In this document: piece after piece, positions 1-11,692 of the stretch
How the letters are laid out: each line of letters opens with the position of its first letter
Numbering within the stretch: position 1 is the stretch's first letter
Position numbers and translations under genes: made by a program
Source of the DNA: Palleronia pontilimi
GTDB taxonomy: Bacteria; Pseudomonadota; Alphaproteobacteria; Rhodobacterales; Rhodobacteraceae
Direction: 5' to 3'
NCBI RefSeq assembly: GCF_016412875.1
Contig: NZ_JAEKPD010000013.1
Location: 62,001 to 126,000 of the forward strand
DNA: 64,000 nt
Notes under the pieces: generated by a model
The model's input: the letters and a program-made list of their open reading frames with translations, nothing else
Databases searched by the model: none
What the model was told of the DNA's origin: nothing

Positions 1-989
1 GATGCCGCCGTTGTGGACCATGTGCACGTCGCCCGCGATCTTGCGGGTCTTGCAGGTGCCGCAGACGCCGAAGGTGCAGCCCGTGGGCAGGCGCACGCCG
101 CTGGTCTTGGCCGCGGCCAGCAGGGTTTCGGTCTGGCGCATCCGGGCGGTCTTGCCGGAGCGGGCGAAGCTGACCTCGACCGCCTCGGCCGCGTCGGGCA
201 CCACGTCTTCGGGCGCGTCGGTCACGTCGGCGATGGGGGCGTGGAAACTTTCCTGGTGGTAGCGGTCCATGTCGTAGCCGAGGCCCGCCAGAGCCTCGCG
301 GACCGCGCGCATGAAGGGTTCGGGGCCGCAGCAGAACACCTCGCGCTCCAGGTAGTCGGGCGCGACCAGGCCCAGGATCAGCTGGTTGAACTGGCCCTTG
401 ATGCCGGTCCAGGGGGCGTAGGGGTCGGCCTGTTCGACCACCCATGTCAGCGCGATCCCGGTGGAGCGCGACGCGATGTGTTCCAGCCGTTCGCGGAAGA
501 TGATTTCCGACGGGCGGCGCGCGCAGTTCAGGAACACGATGTCGGGGTCGGCGCCCGCGTCGTACATCTGCGTGGTCATCGACATCATCGGCGTGATGCC
601 GGACCCCGCGCTGATGAACAGGTATTTCGCCGCCGGGTGGACGTGGTGCGAGAAGTCGCCGCCCGGCCCGGTGGCCTTGATCGCCATGCCGGGGCGCAGG
701 TGGTCCAGCATCCAGCGCCCGCCGATGCTGTCGGGCTGGGCCTTGACCGTCACCGTCAGCGACGTGGGCCGCGAGGGCGCGGACGAGATCGTGTAGGTCC
801 GGTGCAGCGGCCCGCCGGGCACCGGCAGCTCGAGCGTGACGAACTGGCCCGGCTTGAAGTGAAAGAGCGCGCCCGATTGCGGGCGGAAGGTGAAGGTCGC
901 GGTGTTGGCCGTCTCGGGCAGGACGTTGACGCAGGTCAGCGCCTCGGAATCGGTCCAGAAGGCCAGCGCGGGGGGCGTATCGGGGCGCA

Positions 990-990
<1 letters not shown>
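1..990 (-). CDS. gbcB: GbcB-like betaine monooxygenase reductase (3' end cut off)
   Basis: Electron-transfer partner of the Rieske oxygenase upstream. It would pass electrons from NAD(P)H through FAD and a 2Fe-2S centre to the oxygenase. Reading the minus strand from ATG at 990-988 gives an FAD-binding barrel (RTYTIS motif), an NAD-binding domain (SAGSGITPM, then CCGPEPFM) and a C-terminal plant-type ferredoxin domain with the cluster motif CTFGVCGTCK. The last few residues lie beyond the left edge, so the stop codon is not seen. The start overlaps the oxygenase stop by one base (TAATG), so the two are translationally coupled. The order oxygenase-reductase fits GbcAB glycine betaine demethylation, but other quaternary-amine demethylases use the same pair. 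Confidence 0.85.
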
Positions 991-2291
<1,301 letters not shown>

Positions 2292-2304
2292 TTATTTTCA
2301 GCTA

Positions 2305-2323
2305 GGATGAAGTGAACTCATCC
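2305..2323. promoter_or_regulatory. inverted repeat in the gbcA/LysR divergent promoter
   Basis: GGATGA, seven bases, TCATCC: a perfect 6-base inverted repeat in the 121-base gap between the oxygenase start (2219) and the LysR start (2341). LysR regulators usually bind dyads in such divergent gaps and repress their own gene. It lies 18-36 bases before the LysR start, so it could be the autoregulatory site. No binding evidence is available from sequence alone. Confidence 0.35.
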
Positions 2324-2340
2324 ATTGCAAGGCGCCGCCC

Positions 2341-3249
2341 ATGCCACGCCCCTACAACCTGCCCTCCCTGCGCGCGCTGAGTAGCTTCGAGGCCGCGGCC
2401 CGCCACCTGAGCTTCAAGACGGCCGCGCGCGAGCTGAACGTGACGCCCACCGCGATCAGCCACCAGGTGCGCGCGCTGGAAGACGACCTGGGCCAGCCGC
2501 TGTTTCGCCGCCAGCATCGCGGGGTCGAGCTGACCGCGGCGGGCGCGTATCTGTTCACGACGTTGCAGCGCAGTTTCGAAGCGATCTCGGACACGGTGGA
2601 CGGGTTGCGCGGCACCGGGCGCGACGGCGTGACGGTGCTGGTTTCCACCGCCATGAGCGCGCTTTGGCTGACCCCCAAGCTCACCGATTACTGGCGTCTG
2701 CATCCCGACAGCGAGGTGTCGCAGATCGTGTCGGACGCCGACATACCCGACGCTGCCGCCGATCTGAGCCTGTGCTACGGGGACATCGACGCCGATACCG
2801 GCGACTGCGCCCTGCTGTTTCGCGACCGGATCTGCGCGGTGGGCGCGCCGGGTTTCGCGCGGCGCCACGTCATCACCCAGGCCCGCGATCTGCAGCGGGC
2901 CCCGCTGATCCACATGACCGACACGCGGCACCAATGGACCGACTGGACCGGCTGGCTGGGCGCGCTGGGATGCCCCGCGCCGCGCGGGCACAGGATCGCG
3001 GTGAACAATTACATGATCGCTTTGCAGATGGCGAAGGACGGGCTTGGCGCGGTGCTGGGTTGGGACGGGCTGGTGGGACCGCTGATCGAGGCGGGCGAGC
3101 TCGACCAGCTGGTGGACGACCGGATCGTGTCGCCGAACTGCTTCTACATCAAGACCCACCGCCGCGCGTCGGACCCGGCGCGGCGGTTCCGCGACTGGCT
3201 GGTGTCGACCCATGCGGGTGCGGTTCCGGTGGCGCGGGTTGCGGAGTGA
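2341..3249 (+). CDS. LysR-family transcriptional regulator
   Basis: Protein of 302 residues. The N-terminal winged helix (about residues 5-65) has the GcvA-type pattern SFEAAARHLSFKTAARELN followed by the recognition helix TAISHQVRALE. The remainder is the periplasmic-binding-like effector domain. Proteins of the GcvA/AmpR subgroup have this start. It is divergent from the betaine monooxygenase pair and followed 48 bases later by an SDR dehydrogenase, so it most likely controls one or both. The ATG at 2341 is the first in frame and sits where family members begin. Confidence 0.9.
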   Translation: MPRPYNLPSLRALSSFEAAARHLSFKTAARELNVTPTAISHQVRALEDDLGQPLFRRQHRGVELTAAGAYLFTTLQRSFEAISDTVDGLRGTGRDGVTVLVSTAMSALWLTPKLTDYWRLHPDSEVSQIVSDADIPDAAADLSLCYGDIDADTGDCALLFRDRICAVGAPGFARRHVITQARDLQRAPLIHMTDTRHQWTDWTGWLGALGCPAPRGHRIAVNNYMIALQMAKDGLGAVLGWDGLVGPLIEAGELDQLVDDRIVSPNCFYIKTHRRASDPARRFRDWLVSTHAGAVPVARVAE

Positions 3250-3297
3250 TCCCGTTTCGCGGACAGATGCGGGGCGGGCGAGCGGAAGGACAGGGCG

Positions 3298-4065
3298 ATG
3301 ATGGATTGGAGCGGCGCGGGCGCCATCGTGACGGGCGGCGCGTCCGGTTTGGGGGCCGCGACCGCGCGGGCGCTGACCGAGGCGGGGATGCGCGTGACGA
3401 TCTTCGATCTGAACGAGGACGCGGGGACAGAGCTGGCCCGCGCCTTGGGCGGCGGCTTCGCGCGGGTCGACGTGGCGGATCCGGCGTCGGTCGCGGATGG
3501 CATCGCAGCGGCCGAGGCGGCCCACGGCATCCCGCGCGCGCTGGTCAATTGCGCGGGCATCGGCCCGGCGGCCAAGACCGTATCGCGGGGTGCGGCACAC
3601 GACCCTGAGCTGTTCGCGACCGTGATCCGGGTGAACCTGCTGGGCAGCTTTTACTGCGCGTCCCAGGCGGCCGCGCGGATGGTGGCGGCCGATCCGCTGG
3701 GGCCGGACGAGGCGCGTGGCGCGATCGTGAACACCGCGTCGGTCGCGGCGTTCGACGGACAGGTGGGCCAGGCGGCCTATGCCGCGTCGAAGGGCGGTAT
3801 CGTGGGCATGACCCTGCCCATGGCGCGCGACCTGGCCGACAAGGGCGTGCGCGTGTGCAGTGTGGCGCCGGGACTGTTCCTGACGCCATTGCTCGAAGGC
3901 TTGCCGGAGGACGTGCAGCAGTCGTTGGGCCGACAGGTGCCGTTCCCGTCGCGGCTGGGCGATCCGGCCGAGTTCGCAGCCATGGTCGCCCATATCCTGG
4001 CCAACCCGATGCTGAACGGCGAGGTCATCCGCCTTGACGGCGCCATCCGCATGGCGCCGCGCTGA
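3298..4065 (+). CDS. SDR dehydrogenase (3-hydroxyacyl-CoA dehydrogenase type 2-like)
   Basis: Classical short-chain dehydrogenase/reductase of 255 residues. It shows the NAD-binding TGGASGLG motif near the N-terminus, the acidic residue after strand two (FDLNED) that favours NAD over NADP, NCAG after strand four, a catalytic serine (NTASVAAFDG) and YAASK as the Tyr-x-x-x-Lys pair. The late segment with SVAPGLFLTPLLEGLP resembles HSD17B10-type 3-hydroxyacyl-CoA dehydrogenases. Located directly after the LysR gene on the same strand. Substrate is not decided by sequence. Confidence 0.88.
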   Translation: MMDWSGAGAIVTGGASGLGAATARALTEAGMRVTIFDLNEDAGTELARALGGGFARVDVADPASVADGIAAAEAAHGIPRALVNCAGIGPAAKTVSRGAAHDPELFATVIRVNLLGSFYCASQAAARMVAADPLGPDEARGAIVNTASVAAFDGQVGQAAYAASKGGIVGMTLPMARDLADKGVRVCSVAPGLFLTPLLEGLPEDVQQSLGRQVPFPSRLGDPAEFAAMVAHILANPMLNGEVIRLDGAIRMAPR

Positions 4066-4224
4066 CCGGGCGCCAGCTTCGCTCGATGGCGCGTTGCACG
4101 GGTGAAACAGCCCGGACCGTTCCGCCGCCACCGGCACTGATCTGTCGACTTTGAAGCTGCACGCCGCATTATGGCCCCCGTGTTGCACCCGCCGCGTCGG
4201 GTGCGCTGCTTTCGGGATGGGTCG

Positions 4225-6009
4225 ATGACAGACGAGCGCATGTCCGGCGAAACCGCCGACACGAAAGGGCTGCTCGCGCATTACCCGTGGGTCCTGGGCT
4301 TCGCGATCCTGCTAGTGGTCGCGCTGCACGTGTCGGCCTTCCGAAGTGCCGGATTGTCGCAGGATTACGACTCGGTCCTGCGGCTGCTCGAACTGCGCGA
4401 CTTCATGGCGGGTCGGGGCTGGTTCGACACCGTGCAGCCCCGCGTCCTGCCGCCCGAAGGGCTGGACCTGCACTGGTCACGACTGATCGACGCGGTGCTT
4501 GCCGGGGCGATCGTCTTCGTGTCATTCTTCGTCGATCCCGCCCGCGCCGAGACGGCGGTCCTGTTCGCCTGGCCCGTCCTTCTTCTGATCCTGCTGATCG
4601 CCATCAGCGGTGCGATGGTGCGCGAGCGTTTCGGCGACAAGGCCGCGTCGCTGACCGTGCTGGTCGCCGCCACGTCCCAGCTGCTGCGCGGCGTCTATTT
4701 CCTGCCGGGCCTGATCGACCATCACAACGTCCAGATCGTCGTGATGGCGGGCGTCGCCTGGGGGCTTCTCAGCGACGGGGATCGCACCCGGTCGGGCCTC
4801 GCGGCCGGGGCGCTGACCGCGCTGTCGCTGGCGGTCGGCCTGGAAGCCGTGGGCTTCATCGCGGTCGCGATCGTGTTCCTGGGCCTGCGTTACATCGCCT
4901 TGGGCGGATGGGAGGCCGAGCGCGTCGGCGGCTTCGGCCTCGCTTTGATGCTAACCGCGCCGCTTCTGTTTCTTGCGCAAACCGCGCCGTCGGACTGGAC
5001 GGTGCCTCATTGCGACGAGCTGGCGCTGCCGGTCCTGTGGGTTACGACCGTCGCGGGGCTATACCTGCTGGGACTGGCGCGGATGACGCGCGACGCGACA
5101 AGGCCGGAGCGCGTGCGGGTCGCCTTGGTCCTGGCGGTGCCTGCCCTGCTGGCGTTGCTTCCGGCCGCGCAAGCCTGCGCCGACGGGCCTTACGACATGG
5201 TCTCGGACATGGTGAAGCGGATCGTGGTCGCCAATGTCATCGAAAACCTGCCGCTGAGATTCTTCCTGGTCCACCTACCCGTGCAGGGGTTGTCGATGGC
5301 CCTGCCCTTCCTGTGCGTAATCCTGCTGCTGGCACCGACCCTTGCATCGGGCAAAGCGCGGGACGCGCGGGCGCTGTCCGTGGCCCTATCGCTGCTGGCG
5401 CTGGCCGTGAGCCTCCTGCAGGCGCGCATGATGATCTGGGGCTTTGCGACCCTGCCCGCGGCCCTGGGCGTCGCGTTTCACGATTTCACGCGCCAGAACC
5501 GGATCAATCTGGTCTGGACCTTCCGCCTGCTTCTGGTAATTGCCGCGAGCTTTCCGCACCTCTTCGGACTGGCTTTCGTCGGCCTGTCGGCGCCCGCGCC
5601 GTCGCAGATCGCGTCGCCCACGGAGGATCCGCGCTGCGTCACCCGAGAAGCGATCGAAAGCCTGAACGCCCTGCCGCCATCGCTGATCTTCAACCCCATC
5701 GAGTTCGGGACGCTGCTTCTGGTCCATAGCCCGCACTCGGTCACCGGCGCGTCCTACCACCGCAGTCCGCGGGCGCTGGAATACGGGATCGTGCCATTCC
5801 TCTACGAGCAGAGCGACGCCTTGCGCGCGGCCTTGGCCGACACCGGCGCCGACTACGTGATCCTGTGCCGGGGCAAGTCCTATGGACCGGACACCACGGT
5901 TGCGACACGCCTTGCCGCGGGCGAGGATGTGGACTTCCTGACCGACACGCCTGTTCCGTCGGGCGGCGACATCCTGCGCGTGCTGAAAGTCGACAAGGAC
6001 AAGTTGTGA
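4225..6009 (+). CDS. STT3-like GT-C membrane protein, putative glycosyltransferase
   Basis: About 594 residues with roughly 11-13 hydrophobic spans and a C-terminal soluble tail. The segment GLIDHHNVQ resembles the DHH motif of STT3/AglB oligosaccharyltransferases of the GT-C fold, and the early PEGLDLHWSRLIDA loop lies where GT-C enzymes carry their first catalytic loop. The predicted role is transfer of a lipid-linked sugar at the outer face of the inner membrane. I chose ATG at 4225 (MTDERMSGE); an ATG 54 bases upstream adds a tail with no family character. It precedes an AAA ATPase and the Tad locus, so it may glycosylate surface structures, which is inference. Confidence 0.6.
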   Translation: MTDERMSGETADTKGLLAHYPWVLGFAILLVVALHVSAFRSAGLSQDYDSVLRLLELRDFMAGRGWFDTVQPRVLPPEGLDLHWSRLIDAVLAGAIVFVSFFVDPARAETAVLFAWPVLLLILLIAISGAMVRERFGDKAASLTVLVAATSQLLRGVYFLPGLIDHHNVQIVVMAGVAWGLLSDGDRTRSGLAAGALTALSLAVGLEAVGFIAVAIVFLGLRYIALGGWEAERVGGFGLALMLTAPLLFLAQTAPSDWTVPHCDELALPVLWVTTVAGLYLLGLARMTRDATRPERVRVALVLAVPALLALLPAAQACADGPYDMVSDMVKRIVVANVIENLPLRFFLVHLPVQGLSMALPFLCVILLLAPTLASGKARDARALSVALSLLALAVSLLQARMMIWGFATLPAALGVAFHDFTRQNRINLVWTFRLLLVIAASFPHLFGLAFVGLSAPAPSQIASPTEDPRCVTREAIESLNALPPSLIFNPIEFGTLLLVHSPHSVTGASYHRSPRALEYGIVPFLYEQSDALRAALADTGADYVILCRGKSYGPDTTVATRLAAGEDVDFLTDTPVPSGGDILRVLKVDKDKL

Positions 6010-6024
6010 GATGACTTAGGGGCT

Positions 6025-6042
6025 GTCCGGTTGGTGCCGGAC
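6025..6042 (+). terminator. weak hairpin after the GT-C gene
   Basis: GTCCGG, six bases, CCGGAC forms a 6-bp stem 16 bases past the stop codon at 6009. No T-run follows, so if it ends transcription it would do so weakly or with Rho. Confidence 0.25.
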
Positions 6043-6194
6043 CTGGCCTAATGGTCGCAAGGGGATGATTTCTTTCCGGCGGACGCAACAATTGTCAGAA
6101 ACTAATATTTGTCACAGGAAATGCCCGCTATCGTGATCCCGCGCCGGTCCGCAAACCGGTGCCTTGGGGTTTGATTTTCTGCGGGGGTCTGTAC

Positions 6195-7745
6195 GTGAAT
6201 TTTTTCGGAAAAGCGCAAGCGAAGGAAAGTCGACCTTCGACGGCGGAAGAGCATAAGCCCGCGACGGGGGCGGTCGCCGAGAACGATGCGATCGATCCGG
6301 CCGGGATGACCGACCCGACACCGCCCGCGGCCAAGGATGCTGAACCGCAGCCCGCCAAACCTGCCGAGCCGTCCCCACCACCCATGGCGGAAGACGCGGA
6401 ACCCGCCGTGCCGACGCCCGACACGATGACGGTGCCGAGCAACCAAACCAGGGCCGCGCTGGCACGCCAACAGCTGTTCCTTCCAGGCAAGCCGCCGAAG
6501 ACCATTTCCGAGACCGGCCTGAGCGATGCCTACCTGATCAATCTGGTCTGCAAGGTCATGCATTCCGGCGGCACCATGACACCCGCCGAGATCGCGGACG
6601 TGGTGAAGCTGCCGAAGCTTGTCTGCCGCCAGCTGATCAAGCTGATGACCGAGAAGATGCTGGTCGAGGCGCAGGGATTGGAGACCAGCGATATCAAGTC
6701 CGACATTCGCTATTCGCTGACGGACTTGGGCAAGAAATGGGCGCTCGACGCAATGATGGTGTCGCAATACGTTGGTCCGGCCCCGGTGACGCTGAAGGTT
6801 TTCGAGGAACAGATCCGCCGCCAGTCGATCAACCACGAGGAAGTGCATCGCAGCGAGCTGGATGCCGGATTCTCGCATCTCGTGATCCCCGACATCCTGA
6901 AGGCCCAGCTGGGACCAGCGGTCAATTCCGGCCGCTCGATGTTGCTGTACGGCGAGCCCGGCAACGGTAAGACGTCGCTGGCCGAGGCGCTCGGCGGCAC
7001 CTTCGTGGACGTCATCAGCTTTCCGTACGCGATCCTGGTGGGCAACCAGGTCATTCGCTTCCACGACGACACGCTGCACGAGACGGCGGACCTGCCGCCT
7101 GGCATCGACCCGATCGATCCGCGCTGGGTGCCGTGCAACAGGCCGGTGGTCATCGCCGGTGGCGAGCTGACGCTGGATATGCTGGACCTGCGGTTCGAGC
7201 AGACGGCGCGGTTCTACGAGGCGCCGATGCACCTGAAGGCGCTGGGCGGGATCTTCGTGCTGGACGATTTCGGCCGCCAGGTGGAAGTGCCGCAAGCCTA
7301 TCTGAACCGCTGGATCGTGCCGCTGGAGAAGGGCTTCGACATCCTGTCGCTGCACACGGGCAAGAAATTCAGCGTGCCGTTCGACCAGCTTGTCGTGTTC
7401 TCGTCCAACATGCTGCCCGAGGAAATGGGCGATGACGCCGCGCTGCGCCGGATCTATTTCAAGATCCACGTGCCTTCGCCCACGCGCGAGGATTACCTGA
7501 AGATCTTCCGCGATGTTTGCGATGCGCAGGGAATCGACTGGAACGCCGAGGTGATGGACGCTTTCTTCCAGCGCAAATACGAAGAGGGCGGCTTCGTGAC
7601 GTCCGGAGCGCATCCGGGCTTTTTGGTGCAGCACATCTTCGCCGCCTGCCGCTATCTGGAGCGCGAGCCGGAGTTGAGCATGGAGCTTCTGGACTTGGCT
7701 TGGCGCAACGTGGCGGCCAGCAAGAAACGCTCGATCCGCGCCTAG
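6195..7745 (+). CDS. AAA-family ATPase (MoxR-like), function unknown
   Basis: Soluble protein of about 516 residues. It has a Pro/Ala/Glu-rich disordered N-terminus (about 1-90), a winged-helix-like middle (about 100-190) and a AAA ATPase domain with Walker A GEPGNGKTS, Walker B GGIFVLDDFG and a sensor-1 SSN. I used GTG at 6195, which follows a GGGGG tract at suitable spacing; an in-frame ATG at 6159 adds only a hydrophobic stub. It is convergent with tadC, with 21 bases between stops. Homologous ATPases with this architecture occur in alphaproteobacteria, but I know no demonstrated role. A remodelling chaperone role is inference. Confidence 0.7.
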   Translation: MNFFGKAQAKESRPSTAEEHKPATGAVAENDAIDPAGMTDPTPPAAKDAEPQPAKPAEPSPPPMAEDAEPAVPTPDTMTVPSNQTRAALARQQLFLPGKPPKTISETGLSDAYLINLVCKVMHSGGTMTPAEIADVVKLPKLVCRQLIKLMTEKMLVEAQGLETSDIKSDIRYSLTDLGKKWALDAMMVSQYVGPAPVTLKVFEEQIRRQSINHEEVHRSELDAGFSHLVIPDILKAQLGPAVNSGRSMLLYGEPGNGKTSLAEALGGTFVDVISFPYAILVGNQVIRFHDDTLHETADLPPGIDPIDPRWVPCNRPVVIAGGELTLDMLDLRFEQTARFYEAPMHLKALGGIFVLDDFGRQVEVPQAYLNRWIVPLEKGFDILSLHTGKKFSVPFDQLVVFSSNMLPEEMGDDAALRRIYFKIHVPSPTREDYLKIFRDVCDAQGIDWNAEVMDAFFQRKYEEGGFVTSGAHPGFLVQHIFAACRYLEREPELSMELLDLAWRNVAASKKRSIRA

Positions 7746-7766
7746 TCCGACGCGGCGCGGGCGGCC

Positions 7767-8693
7767 TCAGGCGGGGGCCATCTGCAGGAACAGCTTGATG
7801 ATCGTCATCATGATCGGCACGACGACAATGATCAGGCTGACCGGGAACATGAAGAAAGCCATGGGAAACAGCATCTTGATGGGAAGCTGGTTGGCCTTTT
7901 CTTCGGCCTTGATGATCCGCATCTGACGCATTTCCGCTGCGAAGCTTCTGAGCGTCCGGCTGACATCCGACCCCAGCTCATGCGACTGGCGGAAAAGTAC
8001 GGCCAGCGTGCGCGCCTCTTCCACGCGCACGCGTTCGGCGAAGTTGGACAGCGCTTCGTGCAGCGAGCGCCCGGCGCGCATTTCGAGGTTCACGAAGGAC
8101 AGCTGCACGCCGAAATCGGGCACGGTCTGCAAGAATTCGCGCGTCACGCGGTCGATGGCGGCATTGATGCTGAGCCCGGCATCGACACAGACCAGCAGCA
8201 GGTCCATGAAATCGGGGAACAGCTTGCGGAACTCGCGCATCCGCTTCTTTCCGCGACGTTCCAGGAACCACGAACACAGGATGAAGACCAGTCCGCCCGC
8301 GATGCCGCCGAATGCGTAGGCCGCGGTCGTGCTGGCCTCGGGCAGGACGATCGGGAAGAGGACCTGAACCGCAAGGAAGACCAGGACCACGCAACCAAAG
8401 CGCAGCAGGTTGAACTTGTGGATTGCCGAGCTTGAGAAATAGCCGGCCTGAACCAGGCGCATCCGCAGGCTGTCGGCGCTCTCTTTGTTCACCACTTCAA
8501 GGTAGTAGCGCATCTGCTCGTTGCCCGAGCCGAGCAGTTCGTCGATCTGCTCGTCGGCCTTCCGCTTCGAGCGCGCGGCGTTCATGTTGCGCTCGACCTC
8601 GCGGCGCTGCACGACAGCGTTGATGATCGTGAAGGTCAGGATGAGCACCGCGGTGAAGATGGCCGCAAGGACTAGCGTTTCGTTCACGTCCAT
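7767..8693 (-). CDS. tadC: Tad pilus inner-membrane platform protein TadC
   Basis: Type II secretion F-domain protein, 308 residues. It has an N-terminal membrane span, two spans around residues 90-130, a cytoplasmic GspF domain (DLLLVCVDAGLSINAAI, RAGRSLHEAL) and two C-terminal spans. With TadB it forms the inner-membrane platform on which the CpaF/TadA ATPase drives Flp pilus assembly. Last gene of the Tad transcription unit, 33 bases after tadB. The ATG at 8693 is the natural start. Confidence 0.93.
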   Translation of the reverse strand: MDVNETLVLAAIFTAVLILTFTIINAVVQRREVERNMNAARSKRKADEQIDELLGSGNEQMRYYLEVVNKESADSLRMRLVQAGYFSSSAIHKFNLLRFGCVVLVFLAVQVLFPIVLPEASTTAAYAFGGIAGGLVFILCSWFLERRGKKRMREFRKLFPDFMDLLLVCVDAGLSINAAIDRVTREFLQTVPDFGVQLSFVNLEMRAGRSLHEALSNFAERVRVEEARTLAVLFRQSHELGSDVSRTLRSFAAEMRQMRIIKAEEKANQLPIKMLFPMAFFMFPVSLIIVVVPIMMTIIKLFLQMAPA

Positions 8694-8726
8694 TGTTCCC
8701 CGTCTATCGACGCCCAGGCCGGGCGC

Positions 8727-9683
8727 TCAGAAATCGAAATTGATCAGTTTGCGCACGACCAGCATGCCCAGAAGCATGAAGAACAGGCAGAAGCCCACGA
8801 TCAGCCCGCCATAGCCGCTTTCCCAAACTTCGTCGAAATAGGTCGGCACCATGGTGCGGATCATCGCGAAAAGCAGGAACGGAAACAGCATCATGATCCA
8901 GGCCGTCACGCGCCCCTCAGCCGAGATCGCGCGGATCTTCGCCTTGATCATCAGCCGGTCGCGGATCATCTTGGCCAGGTTTTCCAAGATCTCCGAAAGG
9001 TTGCCGCCGGTGCCGCGCTGCACGGTGATCGTCACGGCCAGTAGGTTGAGCTCTTCGGCGCCGACCCGGTCGACCATGGCCAGCAGCGCCTGGTCGATGC
9101 TTGAGCCGAAGGTCATCTGGTCGGTCAGGATCCCGAATTCGCTGCCGATCGGATCGGGCATTTCGCGGGCGACAAGGGCGATCGCGGCATTCGTGGGGTG
9201 GCCCGCGTTCAGGCTGCGCACGATGATGTCGATCGCCGGGGCCAGTTGCGCAGTGAATTTCTTGATCCGCATTGCGCGGATGCGCAGGACCGTCATCGCG
9301 CCCAGAAGCAGCGAAATCACGGCGGCGAGCACGAAATTCACCGGTGTAGGCAGATCCAGGAATATGACCAGCAGCAGGTATGAGGCGAGAGCGCCGAACA
9401 CCAGATAGGCGACCATGCGCGGACGGCTCGTCTCGAGCCCGCTTTGGGCATAGATCCGTTCCATGACCTGCGCGAGCGAACTGCCATCGCGCCCGATCCC
9501 GCGGCGCAGCAGTAGGTTGGTATAGGCTTCTTCTGTGCCTTGCTTCAGCTTGATGTTCTCGAGCCGGTTCTTGATCTCGCTTGAGCTGCGCCGGGACGCG
9601 AAGACGAAGCGCAGGACCGTGTCGACGACCAGCAATGCGGCCGCGAAGACCAGTCCGTAGATCAGGATGAGATTGTCAAACAT
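8727..9683 (-). CDS. tadB: Tad pilus inner-membrane platform protein TadB
   Basis: Type II secretion F-domain protein, 318 residues. It has an N-terminal span, a pair of spans around residues 90-135, the conserved GspF segment (DIIVRSLNAGHPTNAAIALV, QRGTGGNLSEIL) and two C-terminal spans. Paralogue and partner of TadC in the Flp pilus machine. Three bases separate its start from the ATPase stop, which points to tight co-expression. Confidence 0.93.
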   Translation of the reverse strand: MFDNLILIYGLVFAAALLVVDTVLRFVFASRRSSSEIKNRLENIKLKQGTEEAYTNLLLRRGIGRDGSSLAQVMERIYAQSGLETSRPRMVAYLVFGALASYLLLVIFLDLPTPVNFVLAAVISLLLGAMTVLRIRAMRIKKFTAQLAPAIDIIVRSLNAGHPTNAAIALVAREMPDPIGSEFGILTDQMTFGSSIDQALLAMVDRVGAEELNLLAVTITVQRGTGGNLSEILENLAKMIRDRLMIKAKIRAISAEGRVTAWIMMLFPFLLFAMIRTMVPTYFDEVWESGYGGLIVGFCLFFMLLGMLVVRKLINFDF

Positions 9684-9686
9684 GGC

Positions 9687-11099
<1,413 letters not shown>

Positions 11100-11119
11100 G
11101 GCTTATCCTTTTCCCCGCG

Positions 11120-11692
11120 CTAGCGGACGATGACTTTCGTTCCGGTGGGGACATTGGCGAAGAGTTCGAGCACATCCGCGTTGGTCAGGCGGAAGCAGCC
11201 CGACGTCTCGTAGGCGCCGACGGTACCCGCGCTGTTGGTGCCGTGAATGCGATAAAGCGTGTCGCGTCCGCCGGTATAGAGATAGAGCGCCCGGGCGCCC
11301 AACGGGTTGTAGGGACCGGGCGGGACGTAGCTGGGCAGGCCCGGGCTGCGCTTCAGCATGTCGCTGGGCGGTCGCCAGCCGGGCCATTCCTTCTTTGCGC
11401 CGACCACCGTGGTTCCGGTCCAGGTGAACCCTTCGCGGCCGACCGAAATGCGGTAGCGCTCGGCCTTGCCGCCGCCCAGGATCCTGTGCAGCGTCCTGTC
11501 CGCGTTCGAGATGATGATCGTTCCGGGCCGCTCGTTGCTGGAATAGGCAACGATTTCCTTGGTGCGGGCGCCGTGATCGCGCGGCACCTTGGCGTTCGCG
11601 GCGGTGGCCGCCTGCCCCGTTGCCAGCGTCGCGGCCGCCGCGACAGCGCCGATCAGGAAGCCGCGGCGCGATCTGTCCTGCGCGTCGGTCAT
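11120..11692 (-). CDS. L,D-transpeptidase (YkuD) with Tat signal
   Basis: YkuD-domain protein of 190 residues. The Tat-type signal (RSRRGFL, then a hydrophobic stretch to about residue 32) sends it folded to the periplasm. The active-site region has H150 (HGTN) and C166 (SGCFRL), which form the catalytic Cys/His motif. Such enzymes make 3-3 cross-links in peptidoglycan or attach proteins to it. Its ATG (11692) overlaps the cpaE stop by four bases (ATGA), so it is translated as part of the Tad operon. A longer reading frame upstream lies inside cpaE and is not used. Role in anchoring or passage of the pilus through the wall is inference. Confidence 0.9.
   Translation of the reverse strand: MTDAQDRSRRGFLIGAVAAAATLATGQAATAANAKVPRDHGARTKEIVAYSSNERPGTIIISNADRTLHRILGGGKAERYRISVGREGFTWTGTTVVGAKKEWPGWRPPSDMLKRSPGLPSYVPPGPYNPLGARALYLYTGGRDTLYRIHGTNSAGTVGAYETSGCFRLTNADVLELFANVPTGTKVIVR

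Noticed and set aside
2302-4281. Long minus-strand open frame (659 codons) over the LysR and SDR genes
   Set aside because: It is antisense to two well-supported genes, has a repetitive Arg/His composition and no family features. Open because of high GC.
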